A stretch of DNA of 64,000 bases from Kondoa malvinella (taxonomy: Eukaryota; Basidiomycota; Agaricostilbomycetes; Agaricostilbales; Kondoaceae). The stretch lies in the NCBI GenBank assembly GCA_039545315.1, contig BCIM01000004.1, positions 434,001 to 498,000 of the forward strand, given 5' to 3'. Every line of letters begins with the position of its first letter. Within the stretch, counting starts at the first letter, position 1. This document shows positions 43,365 through 58,200 of the stretch, one piece after another. The translations under genes and the position numbers were made by a program. The notes under the pieces are model-generated. The model saw nothing but the letters and a program-made list of their open reading frames with translations, made no database searches and was not told where the DNA came from.

Positions 43365-46300
43365 TCAATGCACCTGATTTTCGTAGTCTGTTGGCAAAGT
43401 CAGAGCCAAAGAGCCAAGGAAAACATCTACTCACCTTCATCCGCCAGCAAGGATGCATCTTGGTCGTACATGCCACGCTCGAGTGACCTGCAAGCCTTAT
43501 TACTATCGAGCCACGATGTCACAAGAGGTGCTCACCTATAACCTCTCCCTCGTCTCGACTGAAAAGGCATTCGATCGCTGACCCATGCAAAAAGATTCTG
43601 CATGACGCCAACGACGTAGTACGGTATCGATGCGACGATACCAAGCACATTGGACTTTATGTCGTCTCCTTCGAAATCGGCAGGTTCAGGCAAGCGAATG
43701 CGTCCAGCTCTTGCTGATCCTCTTCTTCTCGCATACCAGAAGGCAATCAACGCAGCCAGTCCGCATGGCGCGATGATGACGCTGGTCCACCAGAAGAAAC
43801 CATGTGAACCTAGAGCTGGACATGCGTGTGCTGCTCCCCGATCTGGCCGTTTGCCGCCTTCACAACTTGACATGGGCACCTTTCGATACGCCGTCCGCTC
43901 GTACCAATAGTCTTGGCCCCATGAGCAGGTTGTATTTGATGCCAGAGGTGTTGCGCCGGGTACGAGCACGCATTCGCCTCTTTCGTTTCGGACATGATTG
44001 AATTCGCTGTAAACCAATGTAAGCATACGAGCTTTGTAATAGGATTCAGAGCAGCTGACCATTCAAAGTCGTCATCAGTACAAGCGCACGTTCGAACAGT
44101 CTTGAAAGGTTGAGGCAGCTGTTCGCCAATGTAGCAATTTCGGTCTCTGATCCGCCGGTGGTAGAGGGTCTGGCGACCGAAAAGACATGTCTCGGCTCGT
44201 TGTTCACTTGGACTCCATTGCTCAAAGTCGTCTGCAGATGGGTTTGCAGTATTCAATATACCTGTACAGCAATTAGCGCCGGCTCGTGTGCACAATCGAC
44301 GGAACGAACATTTGGTGTTGGTGACCTTTGAAAAGTCTAGGTGGATTGCTATGCTGACATCTTGTCTTGTAGGTGCGTAGCCGAGCAGTATGAACTTGCG
44401 GCTGGTGTCTTGCGGAACGGTAACAATTGAACGAACTCGAATCGATTCCCCAAAGACATAGTCTTGCCAAGTGAGACCTTGATCCAAGCTATAACTAACC
44501 CGATCGGTTGGTGCTTCATCGTTGGCAAGGACTAGAATCGTTCCTTGGTCGCCAAATTCCCATAAGTGAGCGTCCTTGTGCACTTCTTGCCATGTAAAGC
44601 CGCCATCACGAGTCAAGAAAGTGTCGCTGTCTGCGTACGGAGCCAGAGTAACACCAACATTGCCCACAGCCATCATGAGACCGACAGCTGTTGGGCTACT
44701 GTATGTCGCTCTTGGGTCGACTCTTTCAGTGTAGCCATGCAGATGCAATGAGCATGCCTGCAAATCGCGATCAACATGGGCCCTGCGCATGATATATGTT
44801 GCATCAGCTTACAGTGTTTCCGCATTGGTATGCGTTGCCAAGCGAGTCTCGAGGAGGAGGAGGTAATGCTCGCCATCGGCCACCTGTTTAGTTGGTCAGT
44901 ACAGCGCCGTTACAAGAGCTGGTCTGTCTCATACCATCGTTGTGCGATATACGAGTCTGCAGCTTCTTTACGCCAGTGATTCCAGCTTCATCGACATTGC
45001 TGACCACATTCATCACAGCTATCCCATCGAGACCAGACATCTTTTCAAAGTCGACAAAGCCGCGATCGTTCCGATTCGCGTATCTACCTCGGAAGTCAGG
45101 TAACGACTTTCGTTGAACAATTTGAAACATACTGTAGCGATAGGGTGAAATCTGTACCATTAGAGTTACTCTTGAATAAGCTGCCCCATTCAGCACCGGT
45201 CTTCTGGTGTGTAGTAACGTGTAAAAAGATCGAATCGGTGACAGATTCAAGCACTGTGTACGCTTGATTCTCGAGATGCATGTCTGGCGGGAAGCGAGCT
45301 GGAGCAAAGTGAATACCGTCGAGCGAAACCATCAAAGCAAGAGTGCCGCTCTTTTCGTCAATCTGCATGCCAGGGAATGCTCAAATCAGCACAAAACCGG
45401 ATTTAAGGAATGACAGCATACCCTCGCAACCACCATGTATTCAGCAAAGGTAGCAAAGCCGATAATTGACTTGTAGATGGTCTTCCTATCTGCGTACAGA
45501 TCACCGCCGTAGACGAGCTCCAGCGGGTTGTTATCGAATGATCGTTGTGATCCTTGCTTAGTCTTATATGACTCGCACATGATTGCTCGCTCGTCAATCT
45601 TGAAGGCTGAGTCTCTAGCCCATGAGCAGGTGCGGACGTATGATTCGAATTCCTGCCAAGAGTAGCCATCGTCGCGAGTATAGAAGGCAACAGCGCGACA
45701 GCTGTCGGACACTGAAGAAGAACAGTCTCGACTGCCGGTGAAGATGAGCCAGCTTTCTCTTCTGGGATGGAAGTCGAGCATATCAAGGCCTAGACCATTG
45801 GCATCTGCTGGAGTGCTGAAAGACTTCCAGGTAACACCTGCATCGGGAGTCCACCAGATTGTGCGCTTTCCGCCAACAAGATTGGCGACAACAAGGTAGG
45901 CACGCTTTCGGAAGTAAGGGTGCATAGTCATGCCGAGGAAGGTAGCTCCTTTGCGAACTTGCTGCCATGAGAAGCCTTCGTTGAGTGAGACCCAAGCGGT
46001 ATTGTCCGCGCAAAAGGCTAGAATGGACTGAAGAAATCAAGCTTTCTCAGCGAACACTCGTAGCTGAGAAATCGGATTCCCACCTTAGAGTCTTCACCAA
46101 AGTATGCTTGATCAACGACCAAAGAAGGGAATTCGAACTGTTCTCAATCAGATCTGTCCATCGAATGCTGGACCGCAAACTTACTCGCTGATGAGACACT
46201 TGACCAGGAGCGGCGACACCTACCAGGCTTTCAGGTACAACCACTCGGCGATACACTTGAACACACCTTGACTGCAATCATTCTGCTTGAGCGCATCCTT

Positions 46301-48651
46301 GGCCTTCCCTTGCGCAATGCAAGTGTTACCAGGGACTTTACGATAGCCTGAAGAGCCCAAGAAGGTATCACCGGGGTTCTTGCATTGACCAGCAGGAATC
46401 TGCTGCGGTCCAGCTAGAACGCATTCATTCCCGTCCCGAACGAAATTGTAATCACTGTTTCAGATCAGCTACATCACGAAGGATTGGGTGACACATACCA
46501 TTCGTAGTCTTCATCAGTGCAGATGCAGTTCTCTTCTCGTCCAACAGGATCTTTGAACTTTTCAGCAACAATGCAGTTTGCGTCCGCTTTCCGTCTTCTA
46601 AAGTAGTCCTGTTCATGGATTCAAATGAATCAGCATACGCCGAACCATCTAATTCCTACAAACCTTGTGACCCATTAAGCAATCAGCTTCACCGCCCGGC
46701 GCACGGGCATACCACTTTTCAAAGTCGGCTTCAGCGCATTTGCGAATATTCATAGTAGCGAAATCAATATAAACCATAATGTGCCTTTCGCCATTCGCGC
46801 TCTGCTGTCCTTTAGGCAAAGTACCAATGAGCAAGAATTTCTGGCTTGTCGAATCGGGAATTGTAGTGAGAAGAGTAGCGCGAACATTCACTTCCAAATC
46901 GAGGTCTTTCCACGTTTGACCGAAATCAAGAGAGTAGTGAAGGATATTGGATGCTTGTTCGTCGTCCATCAAGACGAGGATGGAACCTTGGTCGCCGAAT
47001 TCATACTTGTTGGCACCTTCGTCAACCATTCGCCAAGTGAAACCTGCATCTGTCGAAAGAAAGGTATCGCAGTCTTCATATGGTAGTAATCGATCGCCTA
47101 TGTTGCCTACGCCGATGACGAAACCTGGTGCTGTCGATGAAAAGACCCGACCGAGATTGTGTGGTTGTGTGACTCCGTGTAGATGAAGAGTGCACAGTAC
47201 CTGATCAAAATCTCAGTCCTGACTTATGACAGGAAAGCAATCGCACGCACCGAGTCTGTCGTATCACACTTCACATCCTTGCCCTGCCAGTCCTTTGCAG
47301 GCGCTTGAATACTCTGCCATTTCCCGCCATCATCAAACGTAATCCTGCTCTGCACCACCCTTTCGCTTTTGACCCCACCAGAGAATTCATTCCAATTGAC
47401 TAGCACATTCGCAACAGCAACACCTTCAACATTTTCCAACTTCTCGAAATCCACTATACCCGCTGCGTTTCTATTGGTATGTTCGAGCGACTTGACAAAC
47501 TTTGTTCCGCTTGAATCGGAAGTGAACAAAGTGCCGGAATTTGATTCGGGATGAGTGAGTACATCAACGAGGATCGAATAAGGGGTAGAATCGACTATAG
47601 TGTATGCGTTCTCTTTCAGGCCTGATCCATGTGGGAAGATGCCGCGTTTCCAATCTTTGCCGTTGGTAGAGATGTAAAGGAGCATTTCGTCTGATTGGTC
47701 TGATTCGGTCGTGGGTTTCAGAGCGACAACGAGGTAAGATTGGGTAGAACCGATTCCTACTATTCCACGAGCTTCTTTGGTAGATAGACCGAGCGAGACG
47801 AATTCTCTGTTGTTGGCGAAGAAATCCGTACTGGAGTAGAGGCGAGATTCGCGAAGTGAGCGACTACCGGCTAGCCATTCTTTGATCGTGTCTAGTTTTG
47901 AGTTGGCCGGGTGAGTAGATTCAGCATTGGGTGATTCGAAAGCGATGCAAAAGATGAGCTCGTTTGCTACAGATGGGTTGAATTGTTTGGTCGAATGAGC
48001 CCAGACACAACGCGAAGTATGATCGAGTAGTTTCTTGGGCGTGGAAGCGAAAGCATCGAGCGTATAGAAGGCTTCTTCGTAGCAGACTTTGCCTCGCCAG
48101 CTAGCATCCGATTCGCAATTCTGGCCAGTGAAGATGATCCAATCCCATTTGACTGAATGGAAGGCCAATGAGTTGACGCCGCCTAGACCTGGTGGAAGCG
48201 GCGTATCGAAAGACTGCCAGGATTGACCGCGGTTCAATGTTCTGTAATGCTTTGTGCCTTTCGACATGATGAAGGCCTGCAAAGCGATATCAGCTTCCAC
48301 CTCAGCTGACAGGGGCTGAGACTGACCACGCCAACATCGTAAGGGTGCTCTATAACAGCCCAAGAGTCGCCAGATGGGATTGTATCGATGACAGCCCAAG
48401 TCTTGCCTTCGTCCGTAGAGCGCCACACGTTCCTCGCTGCTCCATCGTGGTAGAGGACAACAGTAGAGTCATCAAAGTACACGAGCTTGCTAGGTCCAGT
48501 CTCCCTGTTGATGTTACAACTCAGCCAAATTCATGCGCTTGCGAGTCTGAACCAACATGAGCGTGTGCGAGACTGCCGCCGCCGATTGCGCAGCGACATA
48601 AGCGACCAATTGCCATAACAGCAGCAGTACCAGATTCCCTCTGAGCTTCAT
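43365..48651 (-). CDS. VPS10: Vacuolar protein sorting receptor Vps10 (sortilin family)
   Basis: A multi-exon gene of about 5.3 kb, start ATG 48649-48651, last exon ending TGA at 43365. It has a signal peptide ([20 protein letters not shown]), then two Vps10 domains built from Asp-box beta-propeller repeats such as [17 protein letters not shown]-like [11 protein letters not shown] and [11 protein letters not shown], with paired cysteines of the 10CC modules (for example [14 protein letters not shown] segments near 46500 and ACTDDDFEW near 44075). The membrane span (about 43735-43805) is followed by a cytosolic tail ending in acidic ADEDYENQVH. Vps10/Pep1 carries carboxypeptidase Y-like hydrolases from the late Golgi to endosomes and is recycled by retromer. 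The estimated length of about 1500 residues matches fungal two-domain Vps10. Inner exon borders were not all worked out. Confidence 0.92.
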
Positions 48652-49041
48652 GTTTTCATGTGCACTCTGTCGTTGATTGTGGTCGTCACAAGTCAAGCAA
48701 GCACTCACTCAAGAATCTTGCCCTGATCGCGAAAATTGTCTAGTCTACGGGTTTTCATGTTACTATTACAGCGCAACACAGTATTCAGACCCAGCCCTTC
48801 AGGCAACACGTCAGCTTGGTCGAAGACTACCACTGGCGCAAATACGAGATACCTGTGGTCGCCTTGCAATATCACAAAATGTCTAGAGGTCTGTCCGTTA
48901 CGGCAATCAGCGCCTTTCCGATGTTCTGGTCGCGCTTTGATTCTATCACATTTCCAATGTTGACCTCGTTCAGTGACCTATTTGTGCTCTTTTGGCTCTC
49001 TATTACTCCTTTGAGCTCTCTGTCAAGGCGCTCTGGTCAGA
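48652..49041. promoter_or_regulatory. Divergent promoter region of VPS10 and DHCR24-like gene
   Basis: About 390 bp between two divergent starts, with pyrimidine tracts on the right (ctctctattactcctttgagctctctg near 48993-49022). No RNA gene or uORF of note recognised. Confidence 0.4.
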
Positions 49042-50837
49042 ATGAGCGGCCTGAACAAAGCACGGCTGCATCATATCGCCCAGCTCCTCATCTCCATCTC
49101 ACGCGATCTCATCCATTCAATCTTCATTTCTATCCCCTACGCATTCTACACTCTCGCGGCTGTAGTGCTATTCGATGCTCCTCCACAAAATCTAGATCCG
49201 CCGCCTGTCCGCAAATCCCGTGCAGAACATGATGACCAAGTTCAAGCTCTTCAGGAACAGCTTAGGCGATGCTACGACCGGAATGAACAAGTTTCTATCT
49301 TGAAAAAGGTCGGACAAGGTCATTCGAGTAGAACAAACATGTACAAGCATTCGCATGCAAGATTGGATTTCACACGATTGGACTGCTTGCTTGATTTGGA
49401 TGTCGTTGAACACAAAGCCGAGGTTGAAGCGTATGTCGTCCACTTATTGATCCACGAGTCTCCACTGATAGTGGTTATAGCGGAGTGACCTTTTCATCTC
49501 TCTGCTCGGCTACCCTAGAGCACAGTAAGTCTCGAGGTATTCGCTAGCTTCTCAAGCCTGGCTCAACGATAAGCAGATCTACTGCCGCCCGTCGTGCCCG
49601 AATTCCGTAGTATCACGATATCCGGCGCCATCTCAGGACTGGGCATCGAGTCCACCTCTCTACACAATGGCACATTCGACACGCACATCTTAGACGCTAC
49701 TCTGCTCACGCCCCTCAAACAAACTACACGGAAGCAAGATCCAAAATTATGGGCAAGCACAGTCGGCAGCAATGGCACCGTTTCACTGGTCACTGAAGCG
49801 ACCGTTGCTTTGATACCTGCTTCGAAATGGGTCAAGCTGAGATATGTCTGGTACGAAAAGCCAGAAGGGTTTGCTGGAAATGTTCTGGCGAATGAATGCA
49901 AAGAGACTCAGAGCTGGTTTGGTGATGCATTGTGTGATGCGGTTGTTTTTGGTCATGGAACGGTAGCGATGGTTGGAGGATGTGTGACAGAGCGAGAAGA
50001 AAAGGCTTGGAAAGGCCCGCGATATCGAGATCATCCTGGACAGCCGTTCTTCTATCAGCATGTGGAAGAAATATCAAGAAAGAAGACTGTAGAAAGCGGA
50101 GAAGTGATACATGAAGAGCTGATGCCCACCTTGGAATATCTGTTTCGCTATGATCGAGGAGGTAGGCCAGATCGTTTGAATTCTTAGAGAACCGCAGCTG
50201 ACAATTATAAAAGGGTTTTGGGGAATATCAGCGTTAGCGTTCATGCTACCACCTCTCCGTATCATGCTCTCTACACCGCTCTTTCGACCCATCACCTACG
50301 CCCTGCTCACAACCGAGTTTCTCTACAAAGTCGCCATGCTCATGTCCGACTCCCATCGAGAAGATATCGCGCTTTTACAAGACGTCACACTACCGCTGTC
50401 AGATAAGCTGCAATCTTTCTCTGATCTCCTTACTTGGCTAGATGATCTGAAACCAATTTGGCTATGTCCTGTGCGTGTCGGCGATCCGCATCTGAGTCAC
50501 AAGAGGCTGTTTGCGCTTGATGGAAAGGGACAGCAAAAAGTCATGATGAACATTGGCGTGTATGGTATCCCGCGTACGAGGGCTGGTAAGCTGGCTCAAG
50601 TGAACAAAGAATTGGAAGAGAGGGTCTTTCGTGCAGGCGGCCATAAAGGTCTTTGTGAGAGCACTCTGCCTCTTTTGCTAGCCTTATGCTAAGATCGAAC
50701 ATCGCACAGATGCCTTCATATATGCATCGAGGGCAGAGTTCTGGTCCTGCTTTGATGCCGAGAAGTACGAGCAAGCGAGGCGGAAGTATGGAGGTGAAAT
50801 CACGTTTACGGGCCTGTGGGAAAAGGTGAAGAGGTAA
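49042..50837 (+). CDS. DHCR24-like FAD-binding oxidoreductase
   Basis: Exons 49042-49430, 49481-49524, 49577-50161, 50214 to about 50654, and a terminal segment ending TAA 50835-50837. An N-terminal membrane segment (RDLIHSIFISIPYAFYTLAA) precedes an FAD-binding (PCMH) domain: LDFTRLDCLLDLDVVEHKAE, AGVTFSSLCSATLEHNLLPP, VPEFRSITISGAISGLGIES. The C-terminal half (YKVAMLMSDSHREDIALLQD, YGIPRTRAG, FRAGGHKGL, FDAEKYEQARRKYGG) matches the delta(24)-sterol reductase/DIMINUTO family, ER enzymes reducing side-chain double bonds. Substrate in this fungus is unknown. The junction between HKGL and the final AKIEHRTDAFIYASRAEFW segment does not keep frame with any GT-AG pair I can find, so an indel or unusual splice is likely near 50655-50694. 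Confidence 0.8.
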
Positions 50838-51038
50838 AAATTGGGTTGGTGTGCTCATATGGCATCAATCAACTGTGAAGGGAGTGGCCCTGTCCTTGCT
50901 GTCCCGACTCTGATAGCTGGAAGATCGTGTAACCGCCTTACTAAAGGCTTACGTGATGATGTGATGTAAATAGCCCTCTGCAACCCGTTTGCTTCTTCTT
51001 GTTTCGCTACAACCAAACATTACCAGATCACAAACATC

Positions 51039-52306
51039 ATGCAAGCCTGGGTCTACAAGAAAACGGGTCACCCCTCAGATGTGCTTCGGCTTGAGCAGAA
51101 TTGGCCAAAACCTGTGCCGAAAGCAAACGAGATCTTGATCGAGGTCAAGGCTGCAGCGCTCAATCCCATCGGGTACAAGACCATCAGTGTACCGCCTTTC
51201 TCTTATCTGCAAAAGAAGCCAGCCTGTCCAGAGAGCGACTTTTCGGGCATTGTCAGAGGCGGCAAGCTTGAAGGCACGCAATTCAAGCAGGGCGACGAGG
51301 TCTTTGGCATTCGTCCAGCTGATAAGATCATGAAAGATGGACAAGGCTCGCTAGCGCAATTCATCGTTACCGAGTCCAGTATGATAGCAAAGAAGCCTTC
51401 AACCCTCACGCTCGCCCAAGCAGCTGGCTTTCCCCTTGCAGGTCTCACTGCATTCACTGTACGTACAACTGTGTCGCTCATGAGCCCTCTAACGAATCTA
51501 CAGGCTCTGGTCGACATCGGAGGGATGAGAATGCAAGGTCCTCCTCAAAACATCTTTATCGTAAGCGGATCCCTTCATACTGCGGTTATGAGCTGAGCTC
51601 TATCAGAACGGAGGCTCTTCTGGTACCGGCAGCTTCGGCGTGCAAATAGCCAAAGCTTTCGGGCATAATGTCACGACAACCTGTTCGGGCGACAGCTATA
51701 CTTTGGTAAAAGGTCTCGGAGCCGACACTGTCATCGACTACCGCCAGAAGTCAGTCATTGATGAGCTTTCCAAGTCTGGTATTCAGTACGATCTGATCTT
51801 TGATTCCGTTGGTAAGCGTTACTTGTCTTAGATTGACTATAGCTCATAGTGTCTAGGCATTGGCGCGATCTTCGATGCATCAGCCAAGTACCTTGTGCCG
51901 CAAGGTAAATACGTCGATATTGCCGGCACCAGCGAAGGACATAGCACAATGGGCATGTTGAAGAGCGTCGCACCTATGCTTAAGCGAATGTTCTTACCAG
52001 CCTTCCTTGGTGGTACACCGCGCAAATATGTTTTCGGTGCTCTAAAGTCGGACAGTATTGTGGGTCTATTTGTCAGTCAGCGCGATACGAGTTGACGTTA
52101 GTGTAGCCTCGCAATTTGGAAACGTCAGTCAAGATGCTGGCAGATGGTAATCTCGTTCCTGTCGCCGTATCAGCCGAGCTAATATGTCTCCAGGTCGCAT
52201 AAAGCCAGTCATGGACTCGGAATACAAGTTTGCGGATGTGCAGCAAGCTTACGCGAGAATTATGAGCAGCAGAGCGAAAGGCAAGGTCGTTGTGGTGATG
52301 GACTAG
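51039..52306 (+). CDS. Medium-chain (quinone oxidoreductase-type) NADPH reductase
   Basis: Exons 51039-51458, 51504-51560, 51607-51811, 51857-52071, 52107-52146 and 52194-52306 give 349 residues. The GroES-like N-terminal part (VLRLEQNWPKPVPKANEILI, KAAALNPIGYK, SDFSGIV) and the Rossmann nucleotide site NGGSSGTGSFGVQIAK place it in the zinc-independent MDR family related to quinone oxidoreductases and reticulon-4-interacting-protein-1 homologues. The structural zinc cysteines are absent. It ends DVQQAYARIMSSRAKGKVVV, the usual C terminus. It probably reduces quinones or enals; substrate unknown. It is followed 215 bp later by an SDR gene in the same direction. Confidence 0.9.
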
Positions 52307-52520
52307 TATCAAGAGGACTACGGACGCTGTGTTATACAAGCCTAATGCATACTGTACGTTGTCCATGCAACGTGCTTACATAATCAATGACTTCATTGTG
52401 CGTTTAGACTTTTCGCGAGACCTGCGCGGTCCTGCTTTCGTACCACCAGGCCTCGCGCGCTACATACGACCTAAGTCACTGCCCCCCTCCCCGCTCCTAA
52501 GCAAGAAATACTCGGAAAAT

Positions 52521-53810
<1,290 letters not shown>

Positions 53811-53930
53811 ATGGGACAGAAGACATTGTACAGAATAGTATGCCGGTTACAAGCAATAGAATAGCAGATGCATCCCTGCCAATATAGTTTTGCTGAGCTG
53901 ATGGTTCTGTCCCCTGACGACCTTCTCGCA

Positions 53931-55120
53931 ATGACCCCTACGTCGCATTTCACGTCTCTGCACGCAGACCCTTACCCTGCCGATGCAGCTGATCAAGCGC
54001 AAAAGCCAGTCGTCTTCTTTGAGTGAGCTGAGCGCAATTCGTCATTGTTGACATATCCTGATGAGGAACGCAGCATCGATAATTGCTTATATTCAGTACA
54101 TGTAAGTCGCTTCGAGCAAGGATTGGCCAGGCTTATAAGGTCGCGAGCAGTGCGGTATCGCTGAAGAAATGGTGCGTGCGTCAGGAGCTTCAGCGGTCCC
54201 TATCTGACACGCAGAACAGGCCACGTTGATACAGCAGTACTTTGAGAAGCTTGGTCTATCGACAGAAGAAGCAGTAGGTTGTTCTATCTAGGGCTGATGA
54301 CTTGCTGATGAAGCGGTTACAGCGACATCTTCATTCGCATTGTGGGTCGCGCGGTATGCACAGTGCACAGCTGGCTAACTCGGTGCCTAGACTACAAAGA
54401 GTACGGTCTATCAATACGAGGGCTAGTGAAACATCACCAAGTCGATCCTGAAGATTACAACAAGGTGAGTCATTACGTTTGCTGCGTCCGGTCATATCAT
54501 GCTTACGGCTGTCTAGAACTGCGATGCTGCTTTACCGCTCGAGAAACTCCTCGCGCCAGATCAGAAGACTATCGCATTGCTCTCATCCATCGACAGACGG
54601 AAGACCCGACTCTTTGCACTCACGAACGCTCAGCGCGATCACGCACTAAGAGTGATGAAGATCCTTCAGCTCGATCATCTGTTTGAAGGTGTTGTCTCTT
54701 GTGCGTCTTTTTGTCCCTCGGCCCGCGAATAAAAGCTCATGAGAGGACAAGGCGATTACTCGGCTGTGAACTTTTGCGCAAAGCCCGAGATAGAAATGTA
54801 TCGAGAAGCGGAAGCACATGTCGGCGTCGCTGCGGAAGCGCCCAAGTACTTTGTGGATGATAGCAGTGAGTTCACAATTTCCCTGTCCGCTACAACACAT
54901 TACTGATGATGGGACAGATCTGAACATCAGGGTACGCCGATCGCGTTGCGTTTGCAAACGATACCTCAGCTGACTTATCAACCAGGGCGCGAAAGCTGCT
55001 GGCTGGCATAGCGTCTGGTTCAAAGAGCAAGGAGAACCACCTGCAGAGCGAGAGGGAGACATGGACATCATAGACGACCTAGAGCAGCTCAGACGACTGT
55101 GGCCAGATGTATTCACATGA
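53931..55120 (+). CDS. HAD-family pyrimidine 5'-nucleotidase/phosphatase (Sdt1/Phm8-like)
   Basis: A multi-exon gene from ATG 53931 to TGA 55118-55120, including a 21-nt exon near 54152-54172. HAD motif I is KPVVFFDIDNCLYSVH (nucleophile D and D+2), motif II LFALTNAQRDH, motif III lysine in FCAKPEIEMYREA and motif IV PKYFVDDSNLNIRGAKAAGW. The cap domain contains ATLIQQYFEKLGLSTEEA and YYKEYGLSIRGLVKHHQVDP. This is the S. cerevisiae Sdt1/Phm8 type, cytosolic phosphatases of pyrimidine nucleotides and lysophosphatidic acid or of ribose salvage. The C terminus is acidic (EREGDMDIIDDLEQL). Confidence 0.88.
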
Positions 55121-55223
55121 TGAGTTCATTGGTTTCTTTTGGACTTTCCCGATTTATCAATCTGCTCTGCTATATACAGCATATTTGGTATCTTTGTATG
55201 TACAGCTGCTTGCTTGGTCACCA

Positions 55224-58200
55224 TCAAGGGAATGGGTTGGAAGCCAGTACTTTGATGACTGTAAAACGAAGTCAGCATTGGTAAGCAAGTCAAGGCATCT
55301 CACATACCTGGAGGACTAATAGTCATGTCCGCAGTGATGACGACGGGCACTTCCTGTAGCTCCTTGACGGTCTGAATATGGTGACCATGCGCGTTGACAT
55401 ATACACCTTCGAACTTGGGCGTCTCCTTCTTGGCCGACAGATTGTGCTGAGCGTATTTGTCCGCTCCCTTGACAGCTGAAGCTGGAGCATCTTGGTTGTC
55501 CTTGAACAAAGCGCTTTCGTCGTTTGCATGCGTGTCGCCTGAGCCCAGTGACTTGGCATGACGCTCTGCATTCTGTCTGACGAGCTGAAGGTGAGCATCG
55601 CCTTTGTTGTCTGCCAGCCATTGCACAACATCGACGCCCTAGGAAGCGGTCAGATGGCTACTTAATGCAGAGAGGTAGAAACTTACCTTCTTCCAATAAA
55701 GACTGAGAGTGTTCGAGTGCTCATCATACACATGATTCTCAATCGGCATCTAGAAGAAGAGATGAGCAGGCACTACCAACACATTGAACGGTTCATACCT
55801 GATCAATGTGAACTCTCTTTTCGATGCCAAAGTCTGGCACGAGCACATCAAAGGCCTCATCAAGGACACCGATGACCTTGGCGTTGCGTCGGACTGGCCC
55901 ATATTGTTGCGTGAGGTTGGCGATCAGCACACATAGGTACAGATGCTGAGACTGTTCCTGAGCAAGCTTCGACGCATCCTTCTTGGCATTGCACTGTTGT
56001 GCGACTTGCGAGACACCTTCCGTGTCCATGTTGAATCTCGTATCTGCAGCTATGTTCGTGATCAGCCTCCATAACAGTCGACGAGACGCCATGTCAACGA
56101 ACCTCCGAGCAAGATAGCGTCGAGCTGCCTGTGCACCATTACGTCGGCATAGCGACGGATAGGCGAAGTGAAATGAGTGTATAGCGGAACGTTGAGGGCG
56201 TAGTGCTGGTATTTTGCAATGTCCAGCATGCCAGCGCAGATGTATTTCGCTTTGACCATTGCCTTTGCAGCAAGAAGTTGCAAGGTCAGATGCGCCTGGC
56301 GGTCGGTAGCCTCGAGATCTTGGAAGGACTTCATCAAAGCACCAGCTGAGGATATGTCGATATTGTGGCCGAGACTTGCCGCGCGGGCAGCGAAGCCTTC
56401 CTATATACAGCAAGCGCGAATTTTGAGCGAGCGTCAATGAGATCGTGCTGCGACGTACCAAGCGTCTCTGAAGAGGACCTTCATGTCTTCGGAGCAGAGC
56501 TTGCTCAGGAAAACCAGCAGCGACCTTCTGCGCGACAGTCATGTTGGCAAGAAGCATAAACTCTTCAATGAGCTGATTTGCTTGTCGTCCTTCTTGCACG
56601 TAGCAATCTTGAGGGAAGCCCTCTTCGTCGATAGCAAAGGAAAGCTTGATTTTATTGATCTTGAGGGCACCATTCGTCATGCGAGCAGAACGGAGCTTGC
56701 TGGCCAATTCCTGTTGTTGCTAACATATAAGAACTTGCGCGCCAACGGAAGTATTATACAACTTGCCCACATCGCCTTGATGTCTTCTGATATACCGTCG
56801 GCTGTCATACCGTTGGTGACTTGGACTGACTCCGGTAGACCGTTACCATCAATGACAGACTGCGCATTGGAGTATGCAAGCTTGGCACACGATCTGAATA
56901 AGAGATCAGCATATGGCGACAGATGCATGGCCAGATCACTTACCTGATTACAGTCTTGCCGATCCATGTGGACAGGATGTGACCTTCAGACGAAAGAGTA
57001 AAGACGACACTGAAAGCGAGCTTGTCCTCGTCAGGCGTCAAACTGCAAAGCGTCTCACTAAGAGCAGCTGGGAGCATAGGGTATGCCCTCTGCACAAGGT
57101 AGACTGGTACACATTAGCTCGAGAACATTTAAAGAGTAAAAGCAATCACCTGTGGTAGCTCTCTTCCGAGCTTCTCGGTCAATAGCGGTGTTGGCCTTGA
57201 CGAAGTGAGACACATCCGCAATATGTACACCAACTTCATACGAACCATTCTCTTGCTTGACGATGTGGACAGCATCATCTAGATCCTTGGCAGTCTCTGG
57301 ATCGATGGTGAAGATACGAGCATCTCGCATGTCCCGACGAGCTTCAATTTCACGAGGAGGAATGGTGTAAGGAATGGGCGGGAGGCATTTCATGACTTGC
57401 TCGTTGAAGTCTTCAGTCGAGAAATTGCAGTCGCGCAAGATGGCGATAGTTTCAGTCTCAATGTCGCCGATTGGGCCAAGTTCTTCGACAAGAGTACCAA
57501 ACGGATGCAGAGAAGTGATGGGCCATCCTGCAGCAAGACATCAGTAAAGTTCGTGAAGGTCAATGTATTGCTAACTCTTGATGCAAGCACAGAACAAGCG
57601 GTTCGCATACTTTTCTGCGTTGTCGACAAAGTCGGCAGGTGCTTCATTGACTGGAATAGCCAAAAGCGGCACTCTCTTGTCGACCGGTCTGAGCCAGACA
57701 ATACGAATGGGCTGGGACTTGTCGTTAGCGCGAAGGTCGACACCATCACGTTCACGACGCTCAGCATCTTGCTTCTCTTTGGTAGCAGCAGAAGATGGAC
57801 GCAAGACACCAAGGGTGCCGGTGAAGAGCTGACCAGGAGCACGATGGACGACACCGACGATGTGACCAGCGTATTGAGGGCGTTGCTCGTCGCTGACTTC
57901 TTCATCTTCGAAGAGTGTCATGCCTTGGCCTTCAACTTCGACATCATCGTTCTTTTTGTCTTGCTTGCGCATGCTTTGTGCAATGCGAGGATCGTAAGAA
58001 GCGTTTTCTTCCTTCTTGCGCTTCTTCTCTTCCTTTTCTTTCTTGGTGCCCCAGACTGTCAGACCGGACGGAATTAGCCTCAATTAGCAACCTTTGCTTT
58101 TTTGCTGACCTTCATCGACTTCGAGGAGCTCGACAGCGACAACATCGCCTTCCAAAGCTCGGTTACGATCTTTCGAGCCACTGTCAAGACGACATCTGGC

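Noticed and set aside
55316..55631. Overlapping minus-strand ORFs of about 100 residues besides the Ssd1 frame
   Set aside because: They are alternate frames of the Ssd1 C-terminal exon, which alone carries family sequence.
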